Shown here in pieces: positions 45,493-55,895 of a stretch of 64,000 nucleotides of DNA (positions within the stretch are counted from its first letter, which is position 1; every line of letters begins with the position of its first letter). Position numbers and translations under genes: made by a program. The DNA is from Tsuneonella dongtanensis (GTDB lineage Bacteria; Pseudomonadota; Alphaproteobacteria; Sphingomonadales; Sphingomonadaceae), in contig NZ_CP016591.1 of NCBI RefSeq assembly GCF_001698205.1, positions 1,736,001 to 1,800,000 on the forward strand, read 5' to 3'. Under the pieces are notes generated by a model. That model saw only the letters and a list, made by a program, of their open reading frames with translations, made no database searches and was not told the DNA's origin.

Positions 45493-45517
45493 GGAACGCA
45501 AGGCGGCTTTTGACGTT
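45493..45517 (+). promoter_or_regulatory. EcfG-type (general stress sigma) promoter
   Basis: GGAAC at 45493-45497 and CGTT at 45514-45517 with a 16-nt spacer match the alphaproteobacterial EcfG consensus GGAAC-N16/17-CGTT. It lies 36 nt before the response-regulator ATG, a normal leader length. This places the receiver/kinase pair under general stress control. Confidence 0.7.
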
Positions 45518-45552
45518 TCGTCGCACAGGAGCAACCTGGACCGTATTTATCG

Positions 45553-45921
45553 ATGCGCGCGATTATCGTTGAAGATGAATTCCTTGCAGCCATTCACGCC
45601 GAGTCCGTGTTGGAACGGTGCGGCGTGCAGGTCATCGGCACGGCGGAGGACATGGAAGGTGCCCTCGCATTGAGCGACGAGCGGCCCAACCTTGCGCTTG
45701 TCGACCTCAATCTTCGCGACGGCTTCACGGGGCCGGCGATCGGTTCGTCGCTCGCGCGGACCGGCGTCGAGATCGTATTCGTGACCGCAAATCCGTCGCA
45801 GCTCGAAGGCTGCAACGAATTTGCATCGCCGGTAATCGAGAAGCCGATCGACGAGCAGCTGCTGGTCGACACCGTCGAGCGCATCAAGCGACAGGCCAAG
45901 CCAACCTCTCAGGCATATTGA
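45553..45921 (+). CDS. Receiver-only response regulator
   Basis: 122 residues, a single REC domain: acidic pair VEDE, phosphoacceptor Asp51 (LALVDLNLRDG), Thr in FVTAN and Lys97 (EKPID). No output domain, so it acts by protein contact or as a phosphate sink. Followed after 41 nt by an HWE/HisKA_2 kinase and preceded by an EcfG-type promoter, suggesting a role in the PhyR-NepR-EcfG network like other single-domain regulators of sphingomonads (inference). Confidence 0.87.
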   Translation: MRAIIVEDEFLAAIHAESVLERCGVQVIGTAEDMEGALALSDERPNLALVDLNLRDGFTGPAIGSSLARTGVEIVFVTANPSQLEGCNEFASPVIEKPIDEQLLVDTVERIKRQAKPTSQAY

Positions 45922-45962
45922 CCGGTCGTTCGTGAATTCTCGATATCACTGAGGCCCAGATT

Positions 45963-46982
45963 GTGAACGACGCCTCACACGCCGATGTGACCGCCTTCCT
46001 CGCCAGCGAAGCGGGGTTTCGTGTCTTGACCGATACGATGCCGCACATGGTCTGGTCGACGCTGCCCGACGGTTATCACGACTATTACAACGCGCAGTGG
46101 TACGCCTTCACCGGTGTCCCGCAAGGTTCGACCGATGGTGAGGAATGGAACGGGATGTTCCATCCGGACGACCAGGATCGCGCGTGGGAGCGCTGGCGCC
46201 ACTCGCTGGAAACCGGCGAGCCGTACGAGATCGAATACCGCCTCCGGCGCCACGACGGGGAATATCGCTGGACGCTCGGCCGGGCACTGCCGGTTCGGGA
46301 AAATGGAAAGATCGTGCGCTGGATCGGCACCTGTACCGATATCCACGACGCAAAATCCTCAGCCGATCAGCTCGAGGTTCTGAGCCGCGAGCTGAGCCAC
46401 CGTATCAAGAACATATTCTCGGTCATCATCGGCCTGATCGAGCTGACCAAACGAACCGGCCGGGATGGCTCCACTGCCCTCGGTGAATTGAGCGAAAGGA
46501 TCCTTTCGCTCAGTCGCGCGCACAACTTCGCCCGTCCGCACAGCGAGCAGTCGCAGCCCAAGCTGGACAACAACGAGCTGCACGGCCTGCTCGTCGAACT
46601 TCTCGCGCCCTATCGTACCGATGATGACCGGATCAGGATCGTATCGGACACGATCCCGCTCGACGATCGTGGGGCCACGCCGATCGCGCTGGTGGTCCAC
46701 GAGCTCGCCACGAACTCCGCCAAGTACGGCGCATTGTCCAGCGAAGATGGATCGGTCGAACTTCGCTCGACCCTCGACCATGGCCAGGTGTCGCTGCACT
46801 GGACGGAACTGGGTGGTCCGCCCATTTCGGGGCCGCCTGAGACAGACGGCTTCGGCAGTCGCCTGATCAAGATGAGCGTCGAACGACAGCTGGCGGGTTC
46901 ACTGTCGAAGGACTGGCTCCCCGAGGGTCTCCGTGTCGTGATAACGGTACCTCAGATGAACCTCTGCCGGTCGCTCGACTGA
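45963..46982 (+). CDS. PAS-domain HWE/HisKA_2 sensor histidine kinase
   Basis: 339 residues from GTG 45963. One PAS domain at about 16-130 (DTMPHMVWSTLPDGYHDYYNAQWYAFTG; PAC end WIGTCTDIHDAK), a dimerisation/His region with His146 (LSRELSHRIKNIFSVIIGLI), and an ATPase domain (ALVVHELATNSAKYGALS). No membrane helix, so a cytosolic sensor. This kinase class phosphorylates PhyR-type and single-domain regulators. Pairs with the upstream receiver. Confidence 0.9.
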   Translation: MNDASHADVTAFLASEAGFRVLTDTMPHMVWSTLPDGYHDYYNAQWYAFTGVPQGSTDGEEWNGMFHPDDQDRAWERWRHSLETGEPYEIEYRLRRHDGEYRWTLGRALPVRENGKIVRWIGTCTDIHDAKSSADQLEVLSRELSHRIKNIFSVIIGLIELTKRTGRDGSTALGELSERILSLSRAHNFARPHSEQSQPKLDNNELHGLLVELLAPYRTDDDRIRIVSDTIPLDDRGATPIALVVHELATNSAKYGALSSEDGSVELRSTLDHGQVSLHWTELGGPPISGPPETDGFGSRLIKMSVERQLAGSLSKDWLPEGLRVVITVPQMNLCRSLD

Positions 46983-47000
46983 GGTCGCAAGAGGAGCCTC

Positions 47001-47822
47001 TCAGGCGCTCAATATCCTGGCGATTGAGACGAATTCTGCCACTGACAGCGTCTCCGCACGCCGCTGCGTGTCGATGGAGAGCGTCTCGAGCGCTTCGAGC
47101 GCGCCAGGTACGCCCCGCAAGCTCTGGCGGAGCATCTTCCTGCGCTGGCCGAAAGCAGCTTCGGTAATCCGCTCGAGGATCCGCGCGGATACGCCTCCGG
47201 GCATCGCGACCGGTTCGACATGGACGATCGCGCTCATCACTTTGGGCGGAGGCGTGAACGCGCTGCGGTGAACCTTCATCGCCAGGCGAGCAGACGCGCG
47301 CCATTGGGCAAGAACCGCCAGGCGACCATAGGCGCTGGTGTCCGGTACGGCGACGACACGCTGGGCAACCTCCTGTTGGAACATAAGCGTGAGGCTGGTC
47401 CATCGCGGGGGCCACGATTCTCCAGAGAGCCAACGGGTGAAGAGCGCCGTGCCGACGTTGTAGGGCAGGTTGGCGACCACCGCGTAGTGTTGCTCCATCA
47501 ACTCGTCGTGATCGAGCTTCATGGCATCGCCCGCGATCACCCGAAGTCTTTCGGGGTAGGCCTCCGAGAGTTCGGCGAGTGCTGGGAGGCAGCGACGGTC
47601 CATCTCGATCGCGGTCACGCGAGCGCCAGCCCGCAGCAGGGCGCGCGTGAGGCCACCGGGTCCGGGCCCGATCTCCAGCACCGCCGCGTCGTCGAGATCG
47701 CCCGGAACCGCGGCGATCCGGTCGAGCAGCTGCTCGTCGAACAGGAAATTCTGGCCGAGTGCCTTGCTTGCAGACAGGCCGTGACGTGCGACGACCTCGC
47801 GCAGCGGAGGAAGGCTAGCCAT
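47001..47822 (-). CDS. rsmA: 16S rRNA dimethyladenosine transferase
   Basis: 273 residues from ATG 47822. Features: [20 protein letters not shown] motif [22 protein letters not shown], and the catalytic NLPYN motif ([11 protein letters not shown]). It dimethylates the two adjacent adenosines of helix 45 in 16S rRNA. The start overlaps the end of pdxA by 8 nt; same gene order as lptD-surA-pdxA-rsmA of many Gram-negatives. Confidence 0.94.
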   Translation of the reverse strand: MASLPPLREVVARHGLSASKALGQNFLFDEQLLDRIAAVPGDLDDAAVLEIGPGPGGLTRALLRAGARVTAIEMDRRCLPALAELSEAYPERLRVIAGDAMKLDHDELMEQHYAVVANLPYNVGTALFTRWLSGESWPPRWTSLTLMFQQEVAQRVVAVPDTSAYGRLAVLAQWRASARLAMKVHRSAFTPPPKVMSAIVHVEPVAMPGGVSARILERITEAAFGQRRKMLRQSLRGVPGALEALETLSIDTQRRAETLSVAEFVSIARILSA

Positions 47823-48822
47823 TGGCCGCACGCCGCATCGCGCATTCGCCGGCCATGCGGATCGCGGCGATCATCGCGCCGGGGTTTGCGCGCCCGGTTC
47901 CGGCTATGTCGAAAGCCGTTCCGTGGTCCGGACTGGTGCGGACGATCGGCAGGCCCAGGGTCACGTTGACGCCCGCGTCGAAATCGAGCGCCTTCAGCGG
48001 GATCAGCGCCTGATCGTGGTACATGCACAGCGCCACGTCGAAACCATGGCGGGCGTGGGGAGCAAACAGCGCGTCAGCGGGGTGCGGGCCGGTGGCAGCG
48101 ATGCCTTCACGGCGCAGCGCCTTGATGGCCGGCGCGATGATCCGCGCCTCCTCGTCGCCGAACTTCCCGCCTTCACCCGCATGCGGGTTCAACGCGGCGA
48201 CCGCGACCCGAGGGGCCTCGATACCGAAATCGCGCTCAAGCGCGGCAGCCGCGACGCGCGCGCGGCGGACTATGAGATCGGTCGTTATGCGACCCGGTAC
48301 CTCGGCCAACGCGACGTGGACTGTCAGCGGCACCGTCCGCAATTGCGGTCCGGCGAGCATCATCACCGCGTCCTCAGCCGCCACGCCGCAAGCTGCCGCT
48401 ACGAACTCGGTCTGGCCGGGGTGGTCGAAACCGACCTCGGCGAGCAATGCCTTGGCTATGGGAGCCGTCACGACGCCGGATGCCTCGCCCGCGAACGTCA
48501 ACTCGGTGGCCCGCTTCAGGCTCGCGAGCGCCAGTGTGGCGCCCGCGGAGTCGGGAAAACCAGGCCTCCATGATCCGTCGAGTTCGCCCAGAACCGGGAG
48601 CGCCCGTCCGAACACTTCGGCAGCATCTTTCAGCGAGGCGATCGGCTCTACCGGCAGCTCGATACCGCGAGAGGCCCCGGCCTCGACAAGCAGGCTGGCC
48701 CCGCCGATCGCTGCGAACGGAGGTAAGGCGTGTTCGAGCCTCCGGGCCCATGCCTCGGCGATGAGTTCGGGGCCGACACCCGCCGGATCGCCCAGCGATA
48801 CGGCGAGCGGGGCGGACCTCAG
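47815..48822 (-). CDS. pdxA: 4-hydroxythreonine-4-phosphate dehydrogenase
   Basis: 335 residues if started at the CTG at 48822, in a CTGA overlap with the surA stop. The conserved N-terminus ([21 protein letters not shown]) begins right there, and no ATG, GTG or TTG occurs before it in frame; the first such codon (GTG 48615) would cut off the substrate-binding part. Other motifs: [28 protein letters not shown] and the metal His in [13 protein letters not shown]. Vitamin B6 synthesis step. The unusual start is the odd point. Confidence 0.9.
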   Translation of the reverse strand: MRSAPLAVSLGDPAGVGPELIAEAWARRLEHALPPFAAIGGASLLVEAGASRGIELPVEPIASLKDAAEVFGRALPVLGELDGSWRPGFPDSAGATLALASLKRATELTFAGEASGVVTAPIAKALLAEVGFDHPGQTEFVAAACGVAAEDAVMMLAGPQLRTVPLTVHVALAEVPGRITTDLIVRRARVAAAALERDFGIEAPRVAVAALNPHAGEGGKFGDEEARIIAPAIKALRREGIAATGPHPADALFAPHARHGFDVALCMYHDQALIPLKALDFDAGVNVTLGLPIVRTSPDHGTAFDIAGTGRANPGAMIAAIRMAGECAMRRAANG

Positions 48823-50177
48823 TTGTATTCGATCACCGCGTCGTTGCGCAGGTCGCGCAGGTATCGCTGTGCCCGCTTGTTGATGCGCTCGTCTTCGAGC
48901 TGCGCCATGAGCTCGTCGAAACTCGGAGCGCCGGCATCCACGGGATCGTCACGGCCGCACAGCATCAGGACGCTCACGCCTTCCTCGATGCCGCCAAATG
49001 GCGCGGTAGTCTGACCGACCTGGAGATCGAGAAGCATCGCCTGGATAGCCTCGGGCAGAGACCGCAGCACGATACCGTCGCTGCTCGCGACCTTGGCGCC
49101 GATCGAGCCGGCAACTTCCTCGGCACTGCCGCACCCGCGCATCTGGCCGAGCCCGGACACGAATTTCTGCAACTCGGCTTGTGCCTCCGCTTCGGTGATG
49201 CCGTCCTGAAAATCGTACGAGACCTGCTTGAGGCTGAGCACCGCGTCGCGCGGGTCCGCCGTGAGGATCGCCTTCTTGTCGATCAGCGCGAGGAGCGAGA
49301 ATCCTCCCGAATTCTCGATCGGGCCAAGCAACTGGCCGACCTGCATCTGCCGTGCGGCGACAGCAAGTTCGCTGGGAAGCATCTCGAGCCGGACGAAACC
49401 GAGGTCGCCCCCGGCAGCGGCGGTCGAGGATTCGGAATATTGCCGCGCGTAACCCTGGAAGCTGCCGCCCTGACGCAGTTGTTCGATGATCTGGGTGATG
49501 TTGGCCAGAACCTGCTCGCGGTTCTCGGGAGTGGCGGCGATCCAGATTTCGCCGAGGCGATACTCCTCCGTGCCGCGGCTGGCCTCAAGCCGTTCGCGGA
49601 TTTCGGTCACTTCCTCCGACGATACGTTGATGAAAGGCGCCACGTTGCGACGAAGCAGCCGCTGCCATGACAGTTCACCGAGAATCTGGCGCTTGAGCGA
49701 CCCCGCCGACGAGCCGATCCGGGCGAGATATTCGTCCATCGCCTGGACGTTCTGACCGAAGTTCTGCGCCGCGACGCGCGCATACGTCTGGTCCACTTCC
49801 GCCTGCTGGACTTCGATTTCCTGCGCGCGCGCTTCCTGGATCTGCAGCGTCTCGTCGATCAGGTTGCGCAGAACCTGCGTTCGCAGCCGCTGCCGCTCCT
49901 GTTCCGATATCTCGCCGCGCGAAGCCGCGATGATCAGCGCAAGCCGCTGGTCGACGTCGGTACCGGTGATGATCTGGCCGTTGACCACCGCCGTGGGGCG
50001 GCGCGTGTTGGGATCGTTCTGGCCGATCACCGAGACATTGCTGGGCAGGTTCAATCCGCCGGTCGCCGCAGCCTCCTGCGCGGACGCGGCGATCGGTGAA
50101 ACGGCAAGGCCGAGCGCGGCGACGCCGTTGAGCAGCTTGAAAATGGTTCTTTCGATCACGCCTTGGTCCGTTTGCAT
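48819..50177 (-). CDS. surA: SurA-like periplasmic peptidyl-prolyl isomerase/chaperone
   Basis: 452 residues. Signal peptide (SPIAASAQ), an N-terminal SurA helical domain (VVNGQIITGTDVDQRLALIIAAS), then two parvulin-like PPIase regions (EEYRLGEIWIAATPEN; GGDLGFVRLEMLPSELAVAAR) and a C-terminal helix ([23 protein letters not shown]). Escorts outer-membrane proteins to the Bam complex and matters for LptD maturation, fitting its place next to lptD. Confidence 0.93.
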   Translation of the reverse strand: MQTDQGVIERTIFKLLNGVAALGLAVSPIAASAQEAAATGGLNLPSNVSVIGQNDPNTRRPTAVVNGQIITGTDVDQRLALIIAASRGEISEQERQRLRTQVLRNLIDETLQIQEARAQEIEVQQAEVDQTYARVAAQNFGQNVQAMDEYLARIGSSAGSLKRQILGELSWQRLLRRNVAPFINVSSEEVTEIRERLEASRGTEEYRLGEIWIAATPENREQVLANITQIIEQLRQGGSFQGYARQYSESSTAAAGGDLGFVRLEMLPSELAVAARQMQVGQLLGPIENSGGFSLLALIDKKAILTADPRDAVLSLKQVSYDFQDGITEAEAQAELQKFVSGLGQMRGCGSAEEVAGSIGAKVASSDGIVLRSLPEAIQAMLLDLQVGQTTAPFGGIEEGVSVLMLCGRDDPVDAGAPSFDELMAQLEDERINKRAQRYLRDLRNDAVIEYN

Positions 50178-50293
50178 CGACGCTTTTGAATAACGCCGGA
50201 TTGAGCCCGGGCGGGTGGGCCGAAGCGGCTTAACCCAAGCTGAGTGCGCGCGGCGGATAGCGCGTTAATCGGAGTCTGCCAACCGGCCTCGCA

Positions 50294-52642
50294 TCAACGG
50301 AAACCGAGGTTCCGCAAGGCGAAATAGAACTGGAAGGTATTGCCCCGCCGCGCGTCGCCCTGGTCGAGGTAGTCGCGGCGCCACGTCGCGCCGATTTCAA
50401 GGCAGTCATCCTGGTAGGCGACTCCGAGCCGGGTCCGGATCGGGTCGAACCCGTCGGCAGTGAAGGTCGGGTCTTCCGCCCTGTCGGTCAAGTTGAACAC
50501 CCCCGACCCGAACAAAGACCAGTAGCGCGCAAACGCGACCCGCCCGGCCAGCCGCAGTTCCTCGCGGTCGCGCAGGTCCTCGATCGTCGTCGAAATGTCG
50601 CGGTTGAGCCGCAAGTATCCCACCTCGAGGTAGGTCCTGCTCGAACCGACGGTAGCGTCGATCTCGTTGCGCCGCACCGCCAGGTTGTCCTTGTCGAGCC
50701 TGAAGCGGTGCGTAAACTTCACGAAATCCTTGAACCGGACATCCGTGCGTCCGACGAAGTCGGAAACCCGCTCGCTGAGGCCGGTGCCGTCGGGCAGGAT
50801 CGTCGCCCGGTTGTTGAGCCGCACGGACTGGCCGATCGTGGTGTTGATGCGCCAGTTGGGCCGGGTCAGTTCCCAGTCGAGACCATAGGTCACGCGCGGC
50901 CCGTCCTCGATCCGGTCATAGCCGGGGAAGCGATTGAGCGCGAAGAGGTTCGAATCTTCGAGGTCGATCGCTCGCGCGTCCTCGTTGGGTACGGCCAGGT
51001 TGCGGATAGGCGGAGTGGCGACGAGCTGGACCCGCGGGGTGAACACCTGTGTTCCGCCGAATGCGGGGCCGACGAAGGGCCACTCGACATCCGCGGCCAC
51101 GAGCGCAACTGCACGGGTTTCCCACCCGGGGTTACCGCGATAGATCGCGGTGGCGGTCAATCCGTTTTCGTCGGAATGATAGACATCGCCGCGCACGAGG
51201 CCGGTGACCGTGAGCAGCTGGCCCATTCCGGTCACTCGCTTGAGGTCCCACTTGGCACCCGCGAAAGCGCGCTGCGTGTCCTGACCGTCGGGCCGATACA
51301 GGGCCAGCGAGTTCGCCTGAAGTTCCAGCTTCCCGCCGCCGAGAAATTTCGTGTCGAGGCGGCGGCGATAGTCGATCATCGGCAATGCGATGGGTACTGT
51401 CCCCTGCGGCACGCCGAGCCGCAGCGTCTGCGTCGCATATCCGGCAATGGCCAGGTATGAATCGGCGTCGATCCGCTCCAATTCGATAAGCGAGCGCAAA
51501 CGGTCGTCGCGACTGATGTCGTAGCGCCGGAGGAAGGTCCGGTCGGTGACCCGGCGTCCTGAAAACGTCAGGCTCCAGTTGGGATCGAACTGGAACTTGC
51601 CATTGGCGAACAGATAGCCGCGCAGACGGTCGGCGCCGGTCGATGACCCGCCGAAGGGGTCGAGGCGGCGACTATATGTGAGATAACCGGTCGCCTGATA
51701 GGCGCCGAGCGAGGTCAGGTGCCGCCACTGGGCCGATGCCATCGGCGGCGCGCCGGTGAATGCATACGCGCTGAGCGTCAGATCCTGGTTCGGCGCAAGA
51801 TTGACGTAATAGCTGCCCGAGAGCTCGAGGCCGTTGTTGCGCGAGTACTGGATGTCCGGAATCAGGAATCCGGAAACCGGCCGTCCGTCGGTTCGCACGG
51901 CCAGTCCGGGTAGCGGTATGAGCCGTGCCCCGAACAGTTCCAGGTAAGCGCCCCGGAAGCGTACGATCTTGTCCTCGGGCGAGTATATCACCCGATCGGC
52001 CGTGATCCGCCAGCTCGGCTCCCGCGGGCAGCCTTCGGCATCCACGACCTCGCATCCGGTGTAGGCCGCTCGCGAAAGCTCGATGGTGCCGTCGGCCAGT
52101 CGCTCGCCGTTGGCCGCGGCAAGACGCCCGCCCTCGCGCAGGGACAGGAGCAGGTCTTCCATCGCGCCGGCTTCGAACTTGTCGGTCAGTTCGATGCGGC
52201 TGGTATAGAGCTGGTTGCCGTCCTCATCGACGAAGCGGACGTTGCCGGTGGCGACGATCGTACCGCTCGTCCGGCTCCAGGTTACCTGATCCGCGCGGAC
52301 CGAGCGGTCCTCGCTGCGCAGGACGACGTCGCCGCTGGCGGTCACCGAATCGCTGTTCTCGTCGTAAGCGACCGAGTTGGCCTCGAAATTGATCTGGCGC
52401 TCGCCGGTCGGTGCAGGGGGCATCGTCGCCGCGTCGATCGGCGGCATCGGCGTGGAAAGGTCCGGCGGGGTCCCTTCGGGGCTGCCGGTCGTGCCCATTC
52501 CGGGCGCGGGGCCGTCCTGGGCCCAGGCAGGCGCGGCCAGCAGTGCGACGGCTATCACGGCCACGCTGGCGAACGCCCCACGTCTGGAGGCTGGCAAGCG
52601 GCGGCCCGATGCTTGCTGCAATCCGATCGAGGGGGGGAGCAT
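50294..52642 (-). CDS. lptD: LPS-assembly protein LptD
   Basis: About 782 residues from ATG 52642; an ATG at 52684 in frame is an alternative. Signal peptide ends near AWAQ. A periplasmic OstA-like beta-jellyroll (INFEANSVAYDENSDSVTASGDVVLRSEDRSVRADQVTWSRTSG) is followed by the 26-strand barrel with VSGFLIPDIQYSRNNGLELSGSYYVN and FQFYFALRNLGFR at the end. Inserts LPS in the outer leaflet with LptE. First gene of the lptD-surA-pdxA-rsmA block. Confidence 0.93.
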   Translation of the reverse strand: MLPPSIGLQQASGRRLPASRRGAFASVAVIAVALLAAPAWAQDGPAPGMGTTGSPEGTPPDLSTPMPPIDAATMPPAPTGERQINFEANSVAYDENSDSVTASGDVVLRSEDRSVRADQVTWSRTSGTIVATGNVRFVDEDGNQLYTSRIELTDKFEAGAMEDLLLSLREGGRLAAANGERLADGTIELSRAAYTGCEVVDAEGCPREPSWRITADRVIYSPEDKIVRFRGAYLELFGARLIPLPGLAVRTDGRPVSGFLIPDIQYSRNNGLELSGSYYVNLAPNQDLTLSAYAFTGAPPMASAQWRHLTSLGAYQATGYLTYSRRLDPFGGSSTGADRLRGYLFANGKFQFDPNWSLTFSGRRVTDRTFLRRYDISRDDRLRSLIELERIDADSYLAIAGYATQTLRLGVPQGTVPIALPMIDYRRRLDTKFLGGGKLELQANSLALYRPDGQDTQRAFAGAKWDLKRVTGMGQLLTVTGLVRGDVYHSDENGLTATAIYRGNPGWETRAVALVAADVEWPFVGPAFGGTQVFTPRVQLVATPPIRNLAVPNEDARAIDLEDSNLFALNRFPGYDRIEDGPRVTYGLDWELTRPNWRINTTIGQSVRLNNRATILPDGTGLSERVSDFVGRTDVRFKDFVKFTHRFRLDKDNLAVRRNEIDATVGSSRTYLEVGYLRLNRDISTTIEDLRDREELRLAGRVAFARYWSLFGSGVFNLTDRAEDPTFTADGFDPIRTRLGVAYQDDCLEIGATWRRDYLDQGDARRGNTFQFYFALRNLGFR

Positions 52643-52746
52643 CGCTTGCCTATCGCAGCACTGCCGCCTAATCGCAATCGCCATCCTGAGCCCGGATGCG
52701 CCGAAGTGCGTCGATAGCGGGACGAGCCTTATCCTCTGGAGTAAGC

Positions 52747-54201
52747 ATGAAGATTGAATTCGCCGAGACCGTTCCCGCCGGCACCCCCGTTGTCGCCCGC
52801 GTAGTCGACAAGGATACGCTGCCCGCCGATCTCGAAGCCACGCTGACTGAAGGCGCGCGAGCCGCCCGCTTCAAGGGCCGCCCCGGGCAAGTTTTCGACA
52901 GCTTTGCCGAACGGGGTGGATCGGTGGTGCGAGTGGCGCTTGCCGGCGCGGGCGAGAAAGCCGACGAATCGCGTCTTGCCAATCTCGAAAAGGCCGGGGC
53001 CGCGCTGGCCGCGAAGTACGCCTGCTCGGGTGCGACCAGCATCGCGATAGAGTGTGAGGGATTGTCCGCGGAAGAAGCCGCGGCGGTCCTCATGGGCCTG
53101 CGCCTGCGCACCTGGCGCTATGACCGGTACCGGACCCGGATGAAGGACGAGCAGAAGACGACGCTTGCCAAGGCTGTTGCGGTCGGCGCGCCGGACGGAT
53201 CGAAGGATGCCTGGGCGGATGCTGCCGCCGTCGCCGACGGCGTGGAACTGACCCGCGAACTGGTGACCGAGCCTGCCAATGTGATTTACCCGGAATCGTT
53301 CGTCGAGCGAGTTCGCGCCGATTACGAAAAGGCGGGCCTCAAGGTGATCGTGCTCGGCGTCGATGACATGACCCGCCTTGGCATGGGGGCGCTGCTCGGG
53401 GTCGGGCAGGGTTCGGACAAGCCTTCGCGCCTGCTGGTTGTCGAGTGGAACGGCGGAGAGAAAGGCGCGAAGCCGACCGCGTTCGTCGGCAAGGGCGTCA
53501 CCTTCGACACGGGCGGGATTAGCCTCAAGCCGGGTCCCGGCATGGGTGACATGAAGTGGGACATGGGCGGTGCGGGTGCCGTGGCGGGCGCGATGCTCGC
53601 CCTCGCGCGCCGGAAAGCAAAGGCCAATGTCGTCGCGGTCATGGGCCTGGTCGAGAACATGCCCGACGGCAAGGCGCAGCGCCCGGGCGATGTCGTGACC
53701 AGCATGAGCGGGCAGACGATCGAGATTCTCAACACCGATGCCGAGGGGCGGCTGGTGCTGTGCGATGCGCTGACGTGGGTGCAGAAGGAATACGATCCGG
53801 TTGCGATCGTCGACTTCGCCACGCTGACGGGTGCGATGGTCATCAGCCTCGGTCATGAGCATGGCGGCGTGTTCGCCAACGATGATGCGCTCGCCGACGC
53901 TCTGCTCAAGGCGGGCCGCGAGACGGGCGACAAGCTGTGGCGAATGCCGCTCCATGCCGCCTACGACAAGCTGATCGATTCCCCGATCGCCGACATGCAG
54001 AACATCGGTCCTCGCGAGGGCGGGTCGATCACGGCGGCGCAGTTCCTCCAGCGTTTCATCGACAAGGGACGCGCCTGGGCCCACTGCGACATCGCGGGTA
54101 CGGTCTGGGCGGCCAAGCCGGGCGCGACCTGGGGCAAGGGGGCGACGGGTTACGGCGTTCGCCTGATCGACCGCTACGTGCGCGACGTGCTGGAGAACTG
54201 A
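52747..54201 (+). CDS. pepA: Leucyl aminopeptidase (M17)
   Basis: 484 residues from ATG 52747. The two-metal site is complete: Lys249 and Asp254 ([10 protein letters not shown]), Asp272 (KWDMGGA), Asp331 and Glu333 (NTDAEGR), with catalytic Lys261 and Arg335. Cytosolic hexameric enzyme that removes N-terminal residues. Divergent from lptD; followed by a DUF2256 gene and holC, a common neighbour of pepA. Confidence 0.95.
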   Translation: MKIEFAETVPAGTPVVARVVDKDTLPADLEATLTEGARAARFKGRPGQVFDSFAERGGSVVRVALAGAGEKADESRLANLEKAGAALAAKYACSGATSIAIECEGLSAEEAAAVLMGLRLRTWRYDRYRTRMKDEQKTTLAKAVAVGAPDGSKDAWADAAAVADGVELTRELVTEPANVIYPESFVERVRADYEKAGLKVIVLGVDDMTRLGMGALLGVGQGSDKPSRLLVVEWNGGEKGAKPTAFVGKGVTFDTGGISLKPGPGMGDMKWDMGGAGAVAGAMLALARRKAKANVVAVMGLVENMPDGKAQRPGDVVTSMSGQTIEILNTDAEGRLVLCDALTWVQKEYDPVAIVDFATLTGAMVISLGHEHGGVFANDDALADALLKAGRETGDKLWRMPLHAAYDKLIDSPIADMQNIGPREGGSITAAQFLQRFIDKGRAWAHCDIAGTVWAAKPGATWGKGATGYGVRLIDRYVRDVLEN

Positions 54202-54209
54202 AGGCCGTA

Positions 54210-54362
54210 ATGCCGAAAATGCGGCGCAAGGCGGACCTTCCGAGCAAGCCTTGCGCCACGTGCGGCCTTCCATTCACCTGGCGCAAGAAGTGGGAGCGGG
54301 ATTGGGACAGCGTGAAATACTGTTCCGACCGCTGCCGGTCGGGGAAGGGCAAAGCGCAATGA
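54210..54362 (+). CDS. DUF2256 small zinc-ribbon-like protein
   Basis: 50 residues from ATG 54210. [34 protein letters not shown] contains two Cys pairs (CATC and CSDRC) that should bind zinc, as in DUF2256 proteins. TGA overlaps the holC ATG, so the two are coupled. Function unknown. Confidence 0.85.
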   Translation: MPKMRRKADLPSKPCATCGLPFTWRKKWERDWDSVKYCSDRCRSGKGKAQ

Positions 54363-54781
54363 GGCTCGATTTCTGGCAAGTATCCGAAGGCCCGGTCGAG
54401 CGGGTTGTCGCGCAGATCGCGCCGCGGGTTCTCGACGGTAACGAGCGCATGCTGGTCGTCGAAGCCGATGCGGAGCGCCGCGCGGCCATTTCCGGGGCGC
54501 TGTGGGCGGCAGACGGCTTTCTGGCCCATGGCGAGGATCACGCCGAGCGCCAGCCGATCCTCCTGGCCGAGACCTGCAGGCGCGACAACGGCGCAGCCGT
54601 GGCGGTGCTCGCGGACGGCAAGTGGCGCGACGAGGCCGCGGAGTTTGACCGCACGATCGTGCTGTTCGGAGAGCCGCAGGTGGCGGAGGCGCGCGCGCTC
54701 TGGCGACAGTTCGACGGCCGCGACGACGTGCAGCGCAGCTATTTCGCGCAAGAGGATGGACGCTGGGTCAAGAAGACCTGA
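54359..54781 (+). CDS. holC: DNA polymerase III subunit chi
   Basis: 140 residues. [53 protein letters not shown] and the late [22 protein letters not shown] match HolC. Chi links the clamp loader to SSB. Starts in an ATGA overlap; often next to pepA. Confidence 0.92.
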   Translation: MRLDFWQVSEGPVERVVAQIAPRVLDGNERMLVVEADAERRAAISGALWAADGFLAHGEDHAERQPILLAETCRRDNGAAVAVLADGKWRDEAAEFDRTIVLFGEPQVAEARALWRQFDGRDDVQRSYFAQEDGRWVKKT

Positions 54782-54855
54782 GCCTTGCGCAGACCTGCTC
54801 CCGTCGCTAGGGGCGCGCGCAAATCTCCATCCCATTTCTTCCTGAGGATTATCCC

Positions 54856-55278
54856 ATGGCGGTTACCCGCACCTTTTCGATCATCAAGCCCGATGCCACC
54901 CGCCGCAACCTGACCGGCGCGGTTACCAAGATGCTCGAGGATGCCGGCCTTCGCGTCGTCGCCTCGAAGCGCATCCACATGACCCGCGAACAGGCGGAAG
55001 GCTTCTACGCCGTGCACAAGGAGCGTCCCTTCTTCGGCGAACTGTGCGATTTCATGACCAGCGGACCGGTCGTCGTGCAGGTCCTCGAAGGTGAGGATGC
55101 GGTAAAGCGCAATCGCGACATTATGGGCGCCACCAACCCCAAGGATGCGTCCGAAGGCACCATTCGCAAGACTTACGCCGAGAGCATCGAGGCCAACTCG
55201 GTTCATGGCTCGGATTCGGACGAAAACGCCAAGATCGAGATCGAATATTTCTTCAAGCCGGAAGAAATCGTCGGCTGA
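54856..55278 (+). CDS. ndk: Nucleoside diphosphate kinase
   Basis: 140 residues, ordinary length. Lys11 (IIKPDA), Arg and His117 (NSVHGSDS) of the phospho-His site, and [18 protein letters not shown]. Balances NTP pools. A GC-rich hairpin follows the stop. Confidence 0.96.
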   Translation: MAVTRTFSIIKPDATRRNLTGAVTKMLEDAGLRVVASKRIHMTREQAEGFYAVHKERPFFGELCDFMTSGPVVVQVLEGEDAVKRNRDIMGATNPKDASEGTIRKTYAESIEANSVHGSDSDENAKIEIEYFFKPEEIVG

Positions 55279-55282
55279 TCGG

Positions 55283-55313
55283 GAGCGGGGGCGGTTAATC
55301 CCGCCCCCGGCTC
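55283..55313. terminator. GC hairpin after ndk
   Basis: GGGGGCGG-TTAATC-CCGCCCCC with an extra GAGC/GCTC pair block outside (one bulged G). There is no U-run, so it may stop RNA only weakly or protect the 3' end. Confidence 0.45.
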
Positions 55314-55365
55314 GCCTTAACAAATGCGTTAGCGCTGATCTGCACTGCCGTGGTATCCCCGGCGG

Positions 55366-55806
55366 ATGCTCTGGGGTCGCGGTAGGAAGAGCAAGACGCT
55401 CGTTACGCGCTTTGTCGCGGCCACGAACGCGCATGACGTCGAGACCATGCGGACCATGGTCACAGACGACTACACCTACATCGATAGCTGGCACGAAGGC
55501 GTGAGCGGGCGCGAAGCGGTCATGGACGGCGCGCAAAGGCTGTTCGATGCCGATCCGGGTTTCCGCATCGATGTCGAGACGATCAGTTACAGCGAACCTT
55601 TCGTTCTCTTGCGAGGATGGGCCAACAGCTCGGTCGCCGAGTTCGGTCGTCGCCGCGCAGTGTGGCGTGCCCGATGCGAGAACGGCCTTATTGCCGAATG
55701 GCAATCCTGGGCGGAGGGAGGCCCTCCCGCGTTCAACCGCCGATATTCGGCGGGCCCCGTTATGGACATGTCGCAGCAGGCTTCGGGGGACTCGGCCGCC
55801 GCCTAG
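55366..55806 (+). CDS. NTF2-like (SnoaL-fold) protein
   Basis: 146 residues. KTLVTRFVAATNAHDVETMRTMVTDDYTYIDSWHEGVSGREAVMDGAQRLF has the helix-strand pattern of SnoaL/NTF2 cone-shaped proteins, with acidic and aromatic pocket residues. Reaction, if any, unknown. Free-standing gene. Confidence 0.78.
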   Translation: MLWGRGRKSKTLVTRFVAATNAHDVETMRTMVTDDYTYIDSWHEGVSGREAVMDGAQRLFDADPGFRIDVETISYSEPFVLLRGWANSSVAEFGRRRAVWRARCENGLIAEWQSWAEGGPPAFNRRYSAGPVMDMSQQASGDSAAA

Positions 55807-55895
55807 GCTTGCAGTTAGGCAATAGACGTCGTGCGTGGTAGGGTCGGCTTCACGAGGGTCGCCCCTGGGTCGCATCGCTTCCGGGGAGGGAAGAG

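Noticed and set aside
55318-55334. TTAAC-x-GTTAG pair as CtrA box before the NTF2-like gene
   Set aside because: The spacer is 8 rather than 7 and the second half ends in G.
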